Positions 1 through 11,000 of a stretch of 64,000 nt of DNA are shown piece after piece. Position 1 is the first letter of the stretch. Each line of letters opens with the position of its first letter. The position numbers and the translations under genes were made by a program. Below the pieces are notes generated by a model that had not been told where the DNA came from, ran no database searches, and was given only the letters and a program-made list of their open reading frames with translations. This DNA comes from Leptoclinus maculatus (Eukaryota > Chordata > Actinopteri > Perciformes > Stichaeidae): positions 62,001 through 126,000 of the forward strand of contig JAVDOI010000198.1 of NCBI GenBank assembly GCA_032191485.1, written 5' to 3'.

Positions 1-578
1 TATCACTAAGCATGTTCAATCTATCATATGACAGCTGTTTGGCATAATTTTGAGCCATTTTGAGCTCTCTGGGGTGCTCATATGCAATTTTCTTCCACTT
101 TCACAGATTTCATCTGAACTTTACAGAGCCTTCTGATTGGCGGATTTTCGCATGTGACACAGCAATAGATGCGGAAATGAACAGAGAGTGTAATGATACG
201 TTCTTTGACCATCTTCTCATATATTGACTGAAAACGTCCATTTTAACACAGAAAGAGAGAGAATGACCTGGAGAGCATATGCTTCGAACAGATTACCGTC
301 AATTTCCAGCGTTTTTGCCCAGAAAAGCACCTCAAGGTGTGATGCGGTTCACAATTTTCTCAGTTTGGCTGTGTGGTTGTCTATAGTTGTGTTTTGGAGT
401 GTGTAAAAAATGACTTAGATGGTAGTGTTGCTCAGATGTTGCTGTTTAATCTGGTATATAGCATTTATTTTATTTTTTTTGCTCTCGATATGTACGTTTC
501 GGCGGTATATGCGACAACCTCTGAGCCCGAGAGCACCCAACTTTAGTGCTAAAGATGCAGTTTTTGACATGAGCGTGC

Positions 579-599
579 GCACACACACACACACACACA

Positions 600-636
<37 letters not shown>
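579..636. repeat. (CA)n microsatellite
   Basis: A dinucleotide CA tract with one AGAC interruption. It is six bases longer in the duplicate at about 16776-16839, which is the main length difference between the two copies. Reading frames through it give meaningless Cys-Val or His-Thr runs. Confidence 0.95.
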
Positions 637-639
<3 letters not shown>

Positions 640-704
640 AAAAAAAGGAATTTGTGTTCCAACCTTTGTCCCTAGACCAGCGGCTACAAGGCCATTGTAT
701 CTAG

Positions 705-883
705 GTATCCCTCTAGACCTGATCCAGGTCGTCTCTTGCTTGGCCTGCTATGCCAGCAGTGCTAAGGAGACTCATACCCTCATTATCATTATCACCATTG
801 TATCCCTCTAGACCTGATCCAGGTCGTCTCTTGCTTGGCCTGCTATGCCAGCAGTGCTAAGGAGACTCATACCCTCATTATCA
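705..883. repeat. two-unit tandem repeat, 95-bp period
   Basis: A block starting GTATCCCTCTAGACCTGATC is repeated once directly after itself, offset by 95 bases. The second unit is slightly shorter. The same pair occurs in the duplicate at about 16902-17080. No coding potential is seen. Confidence 0.85.
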
Positions 884-1549
884 ACCCCTATGTATGACAG
901 CGGATGGACCACACAAACCAAATATAACTAGGAAGTCCAGAGCTATTTATAGTATTACAGTGACAAACCCTTTTAACTGAGGGTGCCAGTTATTTTTCTT
1001 TGGCTATTTTCATGTCTAACTACATCTCTGGCTCAATTTAACTTCACAGAGACTTTTTTCACATTTTAAATTGCTTTAATTTTGAAGTTATGGGCTTTAT
1101 TAATGTGGCTGAGGCTGCCCCTTGGAATTGTGGGTAATTACCAACAGCTAACGTTAGCTTAATTGCTACTTTAGCTAATGTTTACAATAGCTAGCTTAGT
1201 TGTGTAGTAGCATAATGTGAAGGTGATATGTATTTTAGTGGCCTGCAATGTTAACACAGCTTATGAATAGGGTATTTTATTTCATTCTTTCATTCATATT
1301 AGGCAGTCACATTATAGTGAGTTTATTATTTGAATGTTAATTATGTCATGAAACTGATTGAAGCAATAAGTGTGGCGATTTATTCATATTTTTGAATCGC
1401 TCTACATATTTTTGACAAACATGTTTTAGTTTGATGCATGTTCCAGCTGACCATTTGGTCACGATTGAGAGAGAAATGCCATCTGTTAAATAAAATACAT
1501 TTAATATATATATATATATAAATGTATAATCTATCTTTGGCCACCAGCA

Positions 1550-1627
1550 GCGCTGTGGCGCCGTTTTGCGAATGACAGACTTTCTCCGGTGTTAGTCAGT
1601 CAGTCGGTCTCAGCCTTACGTGAAACG
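1550..1627 (+). other. possible non-coding first exon
   Basis: In an otherwise AT-rich stretch, a GC-richer segment ends in a consensus splice donor (ACG then GTAAGTCA at 1628). It contains a triple TCAG-like run and resembles a 5' untranslated first exon with a promoter upstream. No TATA box or ORF supports it, and no matching downstream exon can be assigned. The rest of 884-2475 contains nothing I recognise beyond a short (TA)n at about 1505. An identical copy lies at about 17750-17830. Confidence 0.2.
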
Positions 1628-2475
1628 GTAAGTCATTAAGATGAATAACAATGAATTCAAATGTCATGATAATTAGTCTGGGCTGTCTGACATTCACTTA
1701 AAAGCTATGAAGATGAAGTCAGTTGTGTTTCTTTTGTGTTATTGTGTCGAAGTCGGACTTCTGTATGAGTTTGTTATGCTAACATGCTAACGTGTTGTAA
1801 TCTGGAGCCGTTAACGGTTCATACCGGTTAATTCATGTCCGACTTTGATGCGTTTTTGTGACCAAAAGTATCATAAGTTAACACGAGCGTGCATTCAAAT
1901 AAAATGAGTTATCGCTTACTACTGTAGGTCAGTGAATATAGAGGCTGACCAGCGGCCAGTTAAGGTGAACTAGAGATACTCTGTTACTTTACGGACACGT
2001 AACGAAAGAACAACAAGATATGACCGGGACCCGGTGCTTCATTTGAATCACGTTAACGTTAAATAAACACGCACGTCTCCGTTGGTTTTATGTGCATTTG
2101 CATGTGAACGTGTTCTACATGAACACCAAGTTACTGGTGCTACAGATGAGGCTGTTGGATTGGATCTCGCATTATGTGAAGTTCACATTATCAGAATGAA
2201 CATCCTTGTATCAAACTAACCATAAGTGACATGTCTTATGTCTTTTGCATGGAAGTGGTTGCATATCATCCCAGATCGTTCTGCTTTGAAGTCAATATGA
2301 TGTCCCTTAGTTACAGCTACAAATGATGGGGTAGCTTTCATGCATTTATTTGGTCATTTGCATTTCATACACAGTCAAACCTTCTTGAATATTATTATTA
2401 TTAATAAGACTATATAATGGCATGAATCTGGAGATGCGTATAATGATTTAGGGGTTGTGATTCATTATGATTCAG

Positions 2476-3812
2476 TAAGGAGTACTACGTGCGGTTGCTG
2501 TCTGGAAACCCTGGCATGTACCAGCACTCTGTGGAGCACAACACCAAGGGAGAGACCACACAGCATGAGCCCGAGCACGGAGAGGACACCATCGCAAGAG
2601 TCAAAGGTCCAGACGCAACACCAGGGAACACTTTGTTCTTACTCAGAAAGGTTCTTGGTTTAGTATTCTATCTTCTTGGTGTACTGTGTCTAACACTCCG
2701 CTGTGCTCTCCAGGCCTGGTGAAGGCTCCTCTGAAGAGGTCTCGGTCCACAGCGGACGAGGACAGTCGGGAGCAGCTGCTGGAGTCGGGAGGCCCCGAGG
2801 AGGAGCAGAGGACGGACAACACGTCTCTGCTGCGCCTCCCGGAGGAGGGAGAGAAGGTCAGCGAGTCCGGACTGCTCCAGTTTTAGAACGGCTCAGGGCT
2901 CAAATCAGTCTCCAGTGTTACATACAGTACCTTTCTTTAAGTTATTATTGTGTATAATATTGTGTCACCCTCAGGTGTTAAACTGAGTCTAAACATGGTG
3001 TCTACGGGGGCCTGAAATGAGGATTCAATGAGCTTATAAGTCAATTCATAATAATAGTAATGATGGACATGTTTATAATCAATTCATTGTCATTCATCAG
3101 ATGAAAACATAAAACTTCTTATGATTACAATGGTGTGAGGAAATAAACCCTTTTTGTTGACACGAGTGCTTTCTAGGTGAAACGTAATGTCGAACTGAGT
3201 CGACAGTTGATAAAGTCCTCGCTCTCTGTCGTCCGTGTCCAGTTTGCATGAGGCCATCATCCCCAGAGGAGCGAGACAAGGACAGAGTCAGCTGAAGAGA
3301 ACCTGCAGCATCTTCGCCTACGAGGACATCAAGGAAGTGCACAAGAGACGCTACCTGCTGCAGGTCAGCATGCACATATAGAACCAATACACACAATACA
3401 CATCTTTGAGTTAGACATTCACAAGACATTTATATTGAGTAGCTTTCATGGTCATTTTTCAACATGGACACTATTTTCCCATGTTTTTGTGTCTTAGTGA
3501 CTAAAAGGTATACAACAGTTACTGACATTGGTCCGGTATTGAGGGAGAACGCTGCAGACGGCAGCAGCTAAACAAATGTGTTGTTCTCATTAGTCACTTA
3601 GACACAAAAACATTAAAAGTAGAGTCCAGGTTGAAAGATACCAAAGTTACCTCTTGCTTTTCTTAGTGCTTAACTCACCACCTTGTTTTTTGATCATTAA
3701 ATGTCGTGTATGTCATCGTCTTTCAGCCCATGGCGGTGGAAGTCTTCTCAGCAGATGGGAGGAACTACTTGTTGGCCTTCCAGAAAGGCGTCCGCAACAA
3801 AGTTTACCAAAG
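2476..3812 (+). pseudogene. wdfy3: wdfy3 (ALFY) fragment, four exons before BEACH, copy A
   Basis: Four exons with good splice sites match vertebrate WDFY3, a large PH-BEACH-WD40-FYVE scaffold for selective autophagy of protein aggregates. They are about 2476/2480-2606 (NPGMYQHS, EPEHGEDTIARVKG), 2714-2856 (KRSRS, LLRLPEEGEK), 3243-3363 (RTCSIFAYEDIKEVHKRRYL) and 3727-3812 (MAVEVFSADGRNYLLAFQKG). The last two belong to the PH-like domain. The exon that should lie between the second and third, carrying the first half of the PH domain, is not found in 2857-3242. No earlier wdfy3 exons are present. After the fourth exon the BEACH start is missing, and a LINE and sspo exons follow instead. Identification is firm; a working product is unlikely. 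Confidence 0.85.
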
Positions 3813-4049
3813 GTACTGAATACAAACAGAAACACGGCGGTTGGACTGCTGCTCCATTTCAGCAGTCTAATGAAGTCCAAATGTATTGAAACTAAATGAA
3901 TCAAAACAAGTTCATTTAATAGAAAAAGACTGAATTCTTTTAGCTTTGTTCAAGGATTTTTCTTTACATTTGGTACTGCCCTAGAGAGAAGATTACAAAG
4001 CTCTCATAAAGCATCATGTCACTACAATAACAGACCAGTATTGTCATAT

Positions 4050-5260
4050 GTATCAAGTTACACTGGTTTATATGCAGCGTAAAGAAAGTCAGATGGTGAT
4101 CATCATTCTTGTGAAGATCTGGACTTCAGGGGACAAGCGGGGAGGGTTCGGTGGGGTGTCTTTCAAAACAACATCTATCAATGCATGGACAGATGACAGC
4201 ATAGAAACACTGAAAGGTTGCTTTCTATGTACAGACTGGGACACCTTCTCTGGAGAGCCAAACCTGGACAATGCCACAGAAGTTACCACAAGTTACATAA
4301 CATTTTGTGTTGACACTGATTCCAAAAAGGACAATAAAAGTCTACCCTAACAACAAACCTTACATCACAAAGGAGGTGAAGGACTGTATTAACAGAAACA
4401 AGCAGGCATTTAAGACCAACGACCACCGACAACTAAAAACTGTACAAAAGGAGTTGAACCAGAGGCTGAAAGAAGCTCGGGAACACCATAGGGAGGCAAT
4501 AGAGGAAAACCTCCAGGCTATGAACTCTAAAAAACTATGAACTCCATGAAAACAGCCACCAACATGAAACCCACAAAAAAATCCTTATATGCTGTAGATG
4601 AACTGGCTAAAGCAAATGAGCTGAATGCTTTTTACAAGCGGTTTGACAATTATGACTTCTCAGCTGAGTGTGACATGGTGCTTGATAGTATTGCTATTGA
4701 TGATGTTGACAGGCTAGAGATTGACCATGAATCCGTCAACAAGGTCCTTAAGCAAATCAATGTCAACAAGGCCACAGGTCCAGATGGTATCTCTGCTTTT
4801 CTATTAAAAACATGTGCAGATGAATTGACACCTGCCTGGTGCCCCATTTTCCAGAGGTCCCTAGATTCTCACACTGTACCAACACGATGGAAAAAGGCAA
4901 TCATCATACCCGTCCCTAAGAAACCCTGTCCACAGGAGAATAATGATTTTAGACCTATTGCTCCAACCTCTGTTGTGATGAAGTGGATGGAGAAGCTCAT
5001 GGTGAGCAAACTACGGCTGGATGTAGGCCCACAGCTAGATCCCTACCAGTTTGCATACACACAGCAGAGAGGCACTGATGATGCAACCAACAGTATAGTG
5101 CATCTAGTGACTAAACACCTGGAGAATCCGAGGGCCTATGCTAGACTGTTTGTAGATTTCAGTTCAGCCTTTAACACCCTACAGCCTCATGTTCTCCTGA
5201 AAACACTGCAGCTGATGAATGTCAACCCCTTCACTATTACGTGGTACTGTCACGGGGCAT
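4050..5260 (+). mobile_element. LINE fragment, truncated reverse transcriptase, copy A
   Basis: Two overlapping reading frames (4307-4540 and 4537-5376) encode the start of a non-LTR reverse transcriptase of the jockey/L2/CR1 superfamily. Visible are NKATGPDGISAFLLKTCADE (finger), DFRPIAPTSVVMK, DPYQFAY and FVDFSSAFNTLQPH (motif A). The endonuclease and the YADD box are absent, and homology stops near 5250. The stop between the ORFs and the lost ends mark it as dead. It lies between wdfy3 exon DNA and sspo exon DNA and so marks the place where the two genes are joined. In copy A residue 150 of the longer ORF is Trp; copy B has Cys there, the usual residue in such elements. Confidence 0.85.
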
Positions 5261-5397
5261 GGTGGAGGACTCAAATGCAGACCAGGCAGAGTAGCGTTAA
5301 GCAGGTTTTGATTGAACAGAATAGGATTAATGTGTTTGAAGTGTTCAGTTTGCCAGACTCTGTTGGATGGTGTTAACATGTGTATCATATTCTGCAG

Positions 5398-5875
5398 CCA
5401 TCTGCTCCTCTCCCCTTGGACTGGAGGATGGGAGGATTCGATACGGTCAGCTGACGTCGTCCTCGCACCGCGAGAACAACCCTGCTGATGCTGGACGACT
5501 AAACATCGTCCCTAACGTGTGAGCGATCTAACCTTTGATTGGTAGTCGTCCCTTAAGTGTACACTAGCAGGAACATTCCACGTGTTTTTTTGCATGCACT
5601 TAAAAGTCTAAAATATAAAGCATTCAGAAAAAAACAACAAACCACATCATCCTCTGTGCAGTCAGGTTATGGAGCCTGGATGGAGCCCCTTACCTGCAGA
5701 TCCCCAGCCCTTTTTCCAGGTGGACTTCCTGGAGCCCACATGGGTATCAGGGGTGGTGACCCAGGTCAGTGAACGCATGTGGGGCTACCTCACTAAATAC
5801 CGCCTGGCCTTCGCCCTGCACAGCAGCCTCTTCACAGACTATACTGAGGATGGGAACCCTGGAGGCCCAGCTAAG
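5398..5875 (+). pseudogene. sspo: sspo discoidin exons, copy A (orphaned)
   Basis: Two exons match the start of the F5/8-type C (discoidin) domain of SCO-spondin: 5398-5518 (CSSPLGLEDGRIRYGQLTSS) and 5662-5875 (FFQVDFLEP, VSGVVTQV, YLTKYRLAF, GNPGGPAK). Splice sites are consensus, and the exons join in phase with one another. In copy B they continue into a third exon that completes the domain. Here, after 5992, the DNA is wdfy3 instead, so the domain is cut. SCO-spondin is a giant secreted protein of the Reissner fibre. Exon 5662-5875 ends in phase 0, while the following wdfy3 exon needs a two-base carry-over, so a chimeric splice would be out of frame. Confidence 0.85.
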
Positions 5876-5998
5876 GTATTTGTACTAATGTGGACATTTA
5901 GTGTCTTATTTAACATCAAATGTTTTCTGTATTTACATATGAATGTGTTCATACATGGGGAGAAAAAGACAAATCTGATGCATTCTTCTGGCTGACAG

Positions 5999-7530
5999 GA
6001 TGTTCCACAGTGTGCGTGAAGCCTGGCTCTCTGCCTCCAAACACAACATGGCCGACGTCAAGGAGCTCATCCCCGAGTTCTTCTACCTGCCCGAGTTCTT
6101 GCTCAACGCCAACAACTTCGACCTGGGTCAGTATCGGGAACCACGATGAAGCACGAGTCAATCTGACTGAGATAATTGACTGCATGAATATTAATATAAT
6201 AATATGAATGTTCTGTCTGCCCTCTGTTGTTGGATCTACCAGGCGCCAAGCAGAATGGCACCAAGCTGGGCGACGTCATCCTGCCACCTTGGGCCGAGGG
6301 CGACCCCCGGGAGTTCATCAGAGTCCACAGAGACGTAAGAATTGAACCCTCTTGTGACATTTTAGGTCTGATTTCCAGTGAGTACACGTTAACCTCTTGT
6401 CTGGCTGCAGGCGTTGGCGTGCGACTACGTGTCAGCCCACCTCCACCGATGGATCGACCTGATCTTCGGGTACAAGCAGCAGGGACCGCCGGCCGTGGAG
6501 GCGGTGAACGTCTTCCACCACCTGTTCTACGAGGGCCAGGTGGACATCTACAACATCAACGACCCGCTCAAAGAGACGACCACCATCGGCTTCATCAACA
6601 ACTTCGGGCAAATCCCCAAACGGGTCAGATACTGGCTGGTGATGACGTCGCTGCTGCTGTACTGCCGCCACTAATGCTGATATCTTAAATCTCCAGGCTA
6701 GTTTAAAGGGATAGTCCGGATTTGTTGAAGTGGGGTTGAACGCCACTAGTTTAGAAAGACGGACAGGAGTACCAGCACGGGAGCAAAGCAATGTACCGCT
6801 GTGGACGGGAGCAGAAGCTGAATGTTTTCAGACACCTTAAAAGACTCTATATCAGTTCACTGCCTTATCTTACCTTCAGACAGCCCTGAGGCCTTTATCT
6901 GTGCTCTCAAAGCGGCCAGACTCCTTTGACAAAAACAGTAATCTTGCAGAAACAATAACTGCTGGACTACCGCTGCATCCATCGGTTAGTTTGCTTGTGT
7001 TCTTGTGTGAATTTGGTGAATCCAAATTGACCCTTTAAAACCCAAATGAACACAAACAACGGAGGCAGCGGTAGACCAGCAACTCTCGTGTTCAGCAAGA
7101 TACAATTACTGTTTTCGTCAACGGAGTCCTGTCTGTTTCTCTAAATCATCTACTGTCTGCATCTACTTCATCAACCAAAATGCTTCTTCATGACATTTTG
7201 CCCAATGAAGACCTGGTTGTCTCCAAACATTAAGTTTCTGGAGCTTTAATCCACTGTGAGGATGCTCTGCATTTTTCCCTTAGTGGACAAACTTACCTTC
7301 CACAGCCAAAATGTTTTAGCATCCGGCTATTGGTCGATGTCAAAGTCCTTTTCTATCCTCACCGACTGTTGATGTGTTTGTGTCTCGGCTGTTTAAGAAG
7401 CCCCATCCTCCTAAGCGAGTACGTGGTAAAGCCAACGGTGACGTAGCGAGCGTTCCTCCGAGCTCCAACAGCGACAAGATCTTCTTCCATCATCTGGACA
7501 ATCTCAGACCTTCTCTAGCACCAGTTAAAG
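5999..7530 (+). pseudogene. wdfy3: wdfy3 fragment, BEACH-domain C-terminal exons
   Basis: Exons at 5999-6126 (MFHSVREAWLSASKHNMADV, FLLNANNFDL), 6243-6334 (KQNGTKLGDVILPPWA, GDPREFIRVHR), 6411-6623 (ACDYVSAHLHRWIDLIFGYK, FHHLFYEGQVDIYNINDPLK, GFINNFGQIPK) and 7389-7530 (LFKKPHPPKRVR, DKIFFHHLDNLRPSL) match the second half of the WDFY3 BEACH domain. The N-terminal BEACH exons are absent; sspo exons lie where they should be. The acceptor of the last exon reads GG at 7387-7388 instead of AG, which should prevent normal splicing. The reading frame itself stays open in these exons. Confidence 0.9.
6703..7300. mobile_element. short fold-back / TTAA-flanked repeat
   Basis: A stretch beginning TTAAAGGGATAGTCCGGATT at 6703 and ending GACCCTTTAA at 7038 has TTAA at both ends and short inverted ends (AAAGGG / CCCTTT). 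This resembles a non-autonomous piggyBac- or Kolobok-like element. Sequence at about 6925-7015 (CAAAAACAGTAATCTTG, CTGGACTACCGCTGC) reappears in inverted orientation at about 7042-7140, so a second copy or a fold-back arm abuts it. It lies in a wdfy3 intron. The rest of the gap to 7388 holds nothing recognisable. Confidence 0.5.
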
Positions 7531-7565
7531 GTACAAGTACACACACTTACTCTCTGTCTTTTGTG

Positions 7566-7854
7566 TGTTACCACCTGGCTCAAGGCCGGCAACAAAAAGG
7601 GAGGCCACACAGAGATCTAAACCAACAACCGTTTATTTAGCTACACAACTGCCATATAATGCACAACTGATGAGGCTGGTGCAGCAGACCCTGCTGTGAG
7701 AGAGAGAGAGAGACTCCCAGAAGGCCCGTCTTTTAAGCCTTCCTGGAGGCTCCAATCAGCTGGGCTGATTGGTGCAGGTGAGTGTCCCAGCTCCTCCCAC
7801 CAGGAAACTAGCGGCGAGCAGGCCCACAGCCTGGTAAGGGGGAGGGTCGTCACA
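7566..7854 (-). repeat. 3' LTR of the Gmr1-type element
   Basis: 289 bp, matching the other LTR at every base I compared. It contains a TTTAAAAG-like box in the minus-strand sense and a GA-rich run. It is preceded on the minus strand by the purine tract. The small ORFs that span it on both strands are shadows repeated in each LTR. Confidence 0.93.
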
Positions 7855-7866
7855 CCCCCTCCCTTA
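7855..7866 (-). other. polypurine tract
   Basis: On the minus strand AAGGGAGGGGG directly abuts the start of the 3' LTR, where plus-strand DNA synthesis of an LTR retrotransposon is primed. Confidence 0.8.
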
Positions 7867-8017
7867 AGATTGGGATCCTCACTGCAGGTAATCTCAAACA
7901 TGACCCTCCAGAATCCTCCCATCTGCAACTTTGGTACCTGAGAAGCAATTTAAGAGAGGAGAAAACCAGAGACAGAAAGAAAGAGACACTGCAGGGAGTA
8001 AAATACCGCAAGTTAAC

Positions 8018-11000
8018 TTAAACAGTTACAGCTCGGGACAAGGCATCAGCCACTGTATTTTCCGTGCCTTTTACATGACGTACATCTAAATGATATGGCT
8101 GAAGGAAAAGACACCAACGCATAAGCCTTTGATTTGGGTTTTGAAGTGAGTGGAGAAAGGTTAGGGGGTTATGATCAGTATATACCACCAAAGGTCTTAC
8201 TCCACCACCCACGTAAACCTCAAAATGTTTCAATGCCCAGATCAGTGCCAGTGCCTCCTTTTCAATGATGGAGTAATTTAACTGGTGTGAGTTGAACTTC
8301 TTAGAAAAGAAACTCACCGGGCAGTCAGCACCACTTCCATTATCCTGCATTAATACAGCCCCAGCTCCCACCTTACTAGCATCCGCATACAGCGAAAACG
8401 GCTGGTCCAGCTGGGGGGCCGCTAAGACAGGGGCAGAACACAACAACAACTTGGCAGTCTCAAAGGCTTTCTGACAAGTGAGAGACCACTCAAACTTAAC
8501 CTTTGGGCTAAGAAGAGACGTAAGTGGGGAAACTACTGTGGAAAAGTTTCTACAAAACCCACGATAGTATCCAATCATACCCAAGAAACGAGAAAGGTCT
8601 TTTCTTGTAGTTGGAACAGGAAACTGATCAACTGCCAACACCTTTGCTCTAACTGGGCGTACCTGCCCTTGTCCAACAACTTTTCCGAGGTAGGTTACTG
8701 TTGCCTTAGCAAACTCGCATTTAGCCAGATTAATGGTCAGACAAGCCCAGGCGAGACGGTCAAACAACGCTCGGATGCGCTGAAGATGAGTCTCCCAAGT
8801 GTCACTGTAAATCACTACGTCATCCAAATACACTGCACACCCGACCAACCCGAACACCACCTTGTTCATTAGGCGCTGGAACGTGGCTGGAGCGTTACGT
8901 AACCCAAATGGCATAACTGTGTAGGAATACAAACCACTGGATGTAACGAAGCTGGCGATCTCTCTAGCTCTGGGAGTTAAAGGAACTTGCCAGTAACCTT
9001 TAAGTAGGTCAAACTTACTGACAAACTTAGCAGAGCCAACCTGGTCCACACAATCCTCCATACGTGGGAGTGGAAAAGAGTCTGGCTTAGTCACCTGATT
9101 AACCTTTCGGAGATCAGTACATGGTCTAAATGTTCCATCTGGCTTCTTAACAAGTAAACACGGGGAAGACCAACTAGATGAACACGGCTCCGCAATGTCA
9201 TTTTCCAGCATATATTTGACCTCTGCTTCTAAGTGTTCACGTTTATCTGGAGACATCCGATAAAAGTGTTGTTTAATTGGCTGGGCATCTCCCACGTCAA
9301 TATCATGTTCCATAAGATGAGTACGAGAAGGGGTGTCAGCAAACAGGCAGGGATAACCTTCAATAAGATCCACCAACTCTGTTCGCTTTGGTTCAGGTAA
9401 ATGTTTCAACATTACCTCCAGATTAGCCAGTGACTCAGAGTTTTCAAGACGTCCTTTCAAAATTACATCATCTGGTGTATAACCCTCTTCCTCATATTCC
9501 TCTGTCAGATCCAGAGGTGGAGATGAATGACCAACTGGAACCACTGCAGCAACAGAGGCAAACCCCGACCCAGGACCTGGCACCAGGGAGCGAGCATAGT
9601 AGGGTTTTAACAAATTAATGTGGCAGAGCTGCACAGACTTCTTTCGATTAGGGGTCGCGATCAAATAATTTAGGTCAGACACTTTTCGGGTCACTGTATA
9701 GGGACCAGAAAACTTAGCCTGGAAAGGAGAGCCAACTAAAGGCAAAAGTGCCAGAACTTGATCACCAGTACTAAATTCACGGTGTTCTGCACGTCGATCA
9801 TACAGACTCTTCATTTTCCTTTGAACTGCCTGTAGATTTTCTTTTGCCATTTTATTTGCCTGGTACAGCCGCTGCTTAAAACCATTTACATGATCTATTA
9901 GGTTTTTTGGGGCCTCCCCAGCTTGCCAGTCCCTGTGTAGGGACGCTAAAGGACCTTGCACTGTGTGACCAAAGACCAAGTCATTGGGACTAAAACCCAA
10001 GCTCTCTTGAGACACCTCCCTGGCTGCTAACATCAGCCAAGGTAACCCCTCCTCCCAGTCACGGTCCAACTCCGTGCAATATGCACGGAGGAGGGACTTC
10101 ATCGTTTGGTGAAACCTTTCTAGAGCCCCCTGGCTCTGGGGATGGTACGCGCTGGACTGAGAATGTTTAACATTTAACTGCTTCAACACTTCTGCAAACA
10201 ACTTTGAACTGAAGTTAGACCCCTGATCAGATTGGATTATTTTTGGGATGCCAAAAATAGACATAAACTGTGTCAGTGCCTTTACGACAGACTTCGTGGT
10301 AATGTTTCTGAGAGGATATGCAGCTGGATAGCGTGTAGCCTGACACATCACTGTGAACAAAAAGTTACTACCAGCTTTGGAGCGTGGCAAGGGACCAACA
10401 CAGTCAATGATCAGATGCTCAAATGGTTGCTCAGCAACTGGAATAGGATACAAAGGAGCAGGCTTTATTGTTTTATTTGGTTTTCCAGTCAACTGACATA
10501 CATGGCAAGTTTTAATGAAAGCAGAAATGTCTCTTTTCAACAGAGGCCAGTAAAAGTGTCGCTTAACTCTATCATAGGTTTTTCTTACCCCTAAATGACC
10601 TGCAACTCCATCATGAGCAGTCTGAAGTACACCAAGTCTTACACTAGAGGGCAAAACAATTTGTACAGTTTCTTCCCCCATAAAACCCTCTCCCTGGGGA
10701 ACCCATTTTCTCACCAACAGGCCATCCTGGAGAAAATACCCATGGGCTGAACTCTCCACCTCATCATCCTGGAGAACTCTGTTGTACAGAGCCTGAAGTG
10801 TGGGGTCATGTTTTTGCTCTTTCAGAAGGTCACTGCAAGACACAGGCAAGGGGAAAGCAGGCACAGGAAACACAGACATTCTTTTCTTATCTGAATGTTC
10901 AGAACCGGAATCACCACGGGCTCGACTCATAGCACGTGTCACTGCACAGGTGGGATGTACAGCAGATGGTGTTTTGGAGGACTCAGGCTGGGAGACTAGA

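Larger units (their letters stand above)
1..5992. repeat. segmental duplication, copy A
   Basis: This stretch recurs almost base for base at 16198-22192. The offset is 16197 before the CA repeat and 16203 after it. The only differences I noticed are G344 (A in copy B), T471 (G in copy B), G4986 (T in copy B), and six extra bases in the CA tract of copy B. Copy A begins at the window edge, so it may extend further left. The shared unit contains non-coding DNA, four wdfy3 exons, a LINE fragment and two sspo exons. Similarity stops at about 5992: copy A continues into wdfy3 and copy B into sspo. Confidence 0.95.

Noticed and set aside
415..640. Cys-Val and His-Thr reading frames over the CA repeat
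   Set aside because: They exist only because the dinucleotide repeat lacks stop codons; no conserved domain is present.
5398..5875. First read as further wdfy3 exons because wdfy3 lies on both sides
   Set aside because: The peptides match a discoidin domain and continue in phase into sspo in the second copy, so they belong to sspo.
7641..7928. 95-residue minus-strand frame also found at 13290-13517
   Set aside because: It lies inside the LTRs and is repeated in both; it is not a gene.
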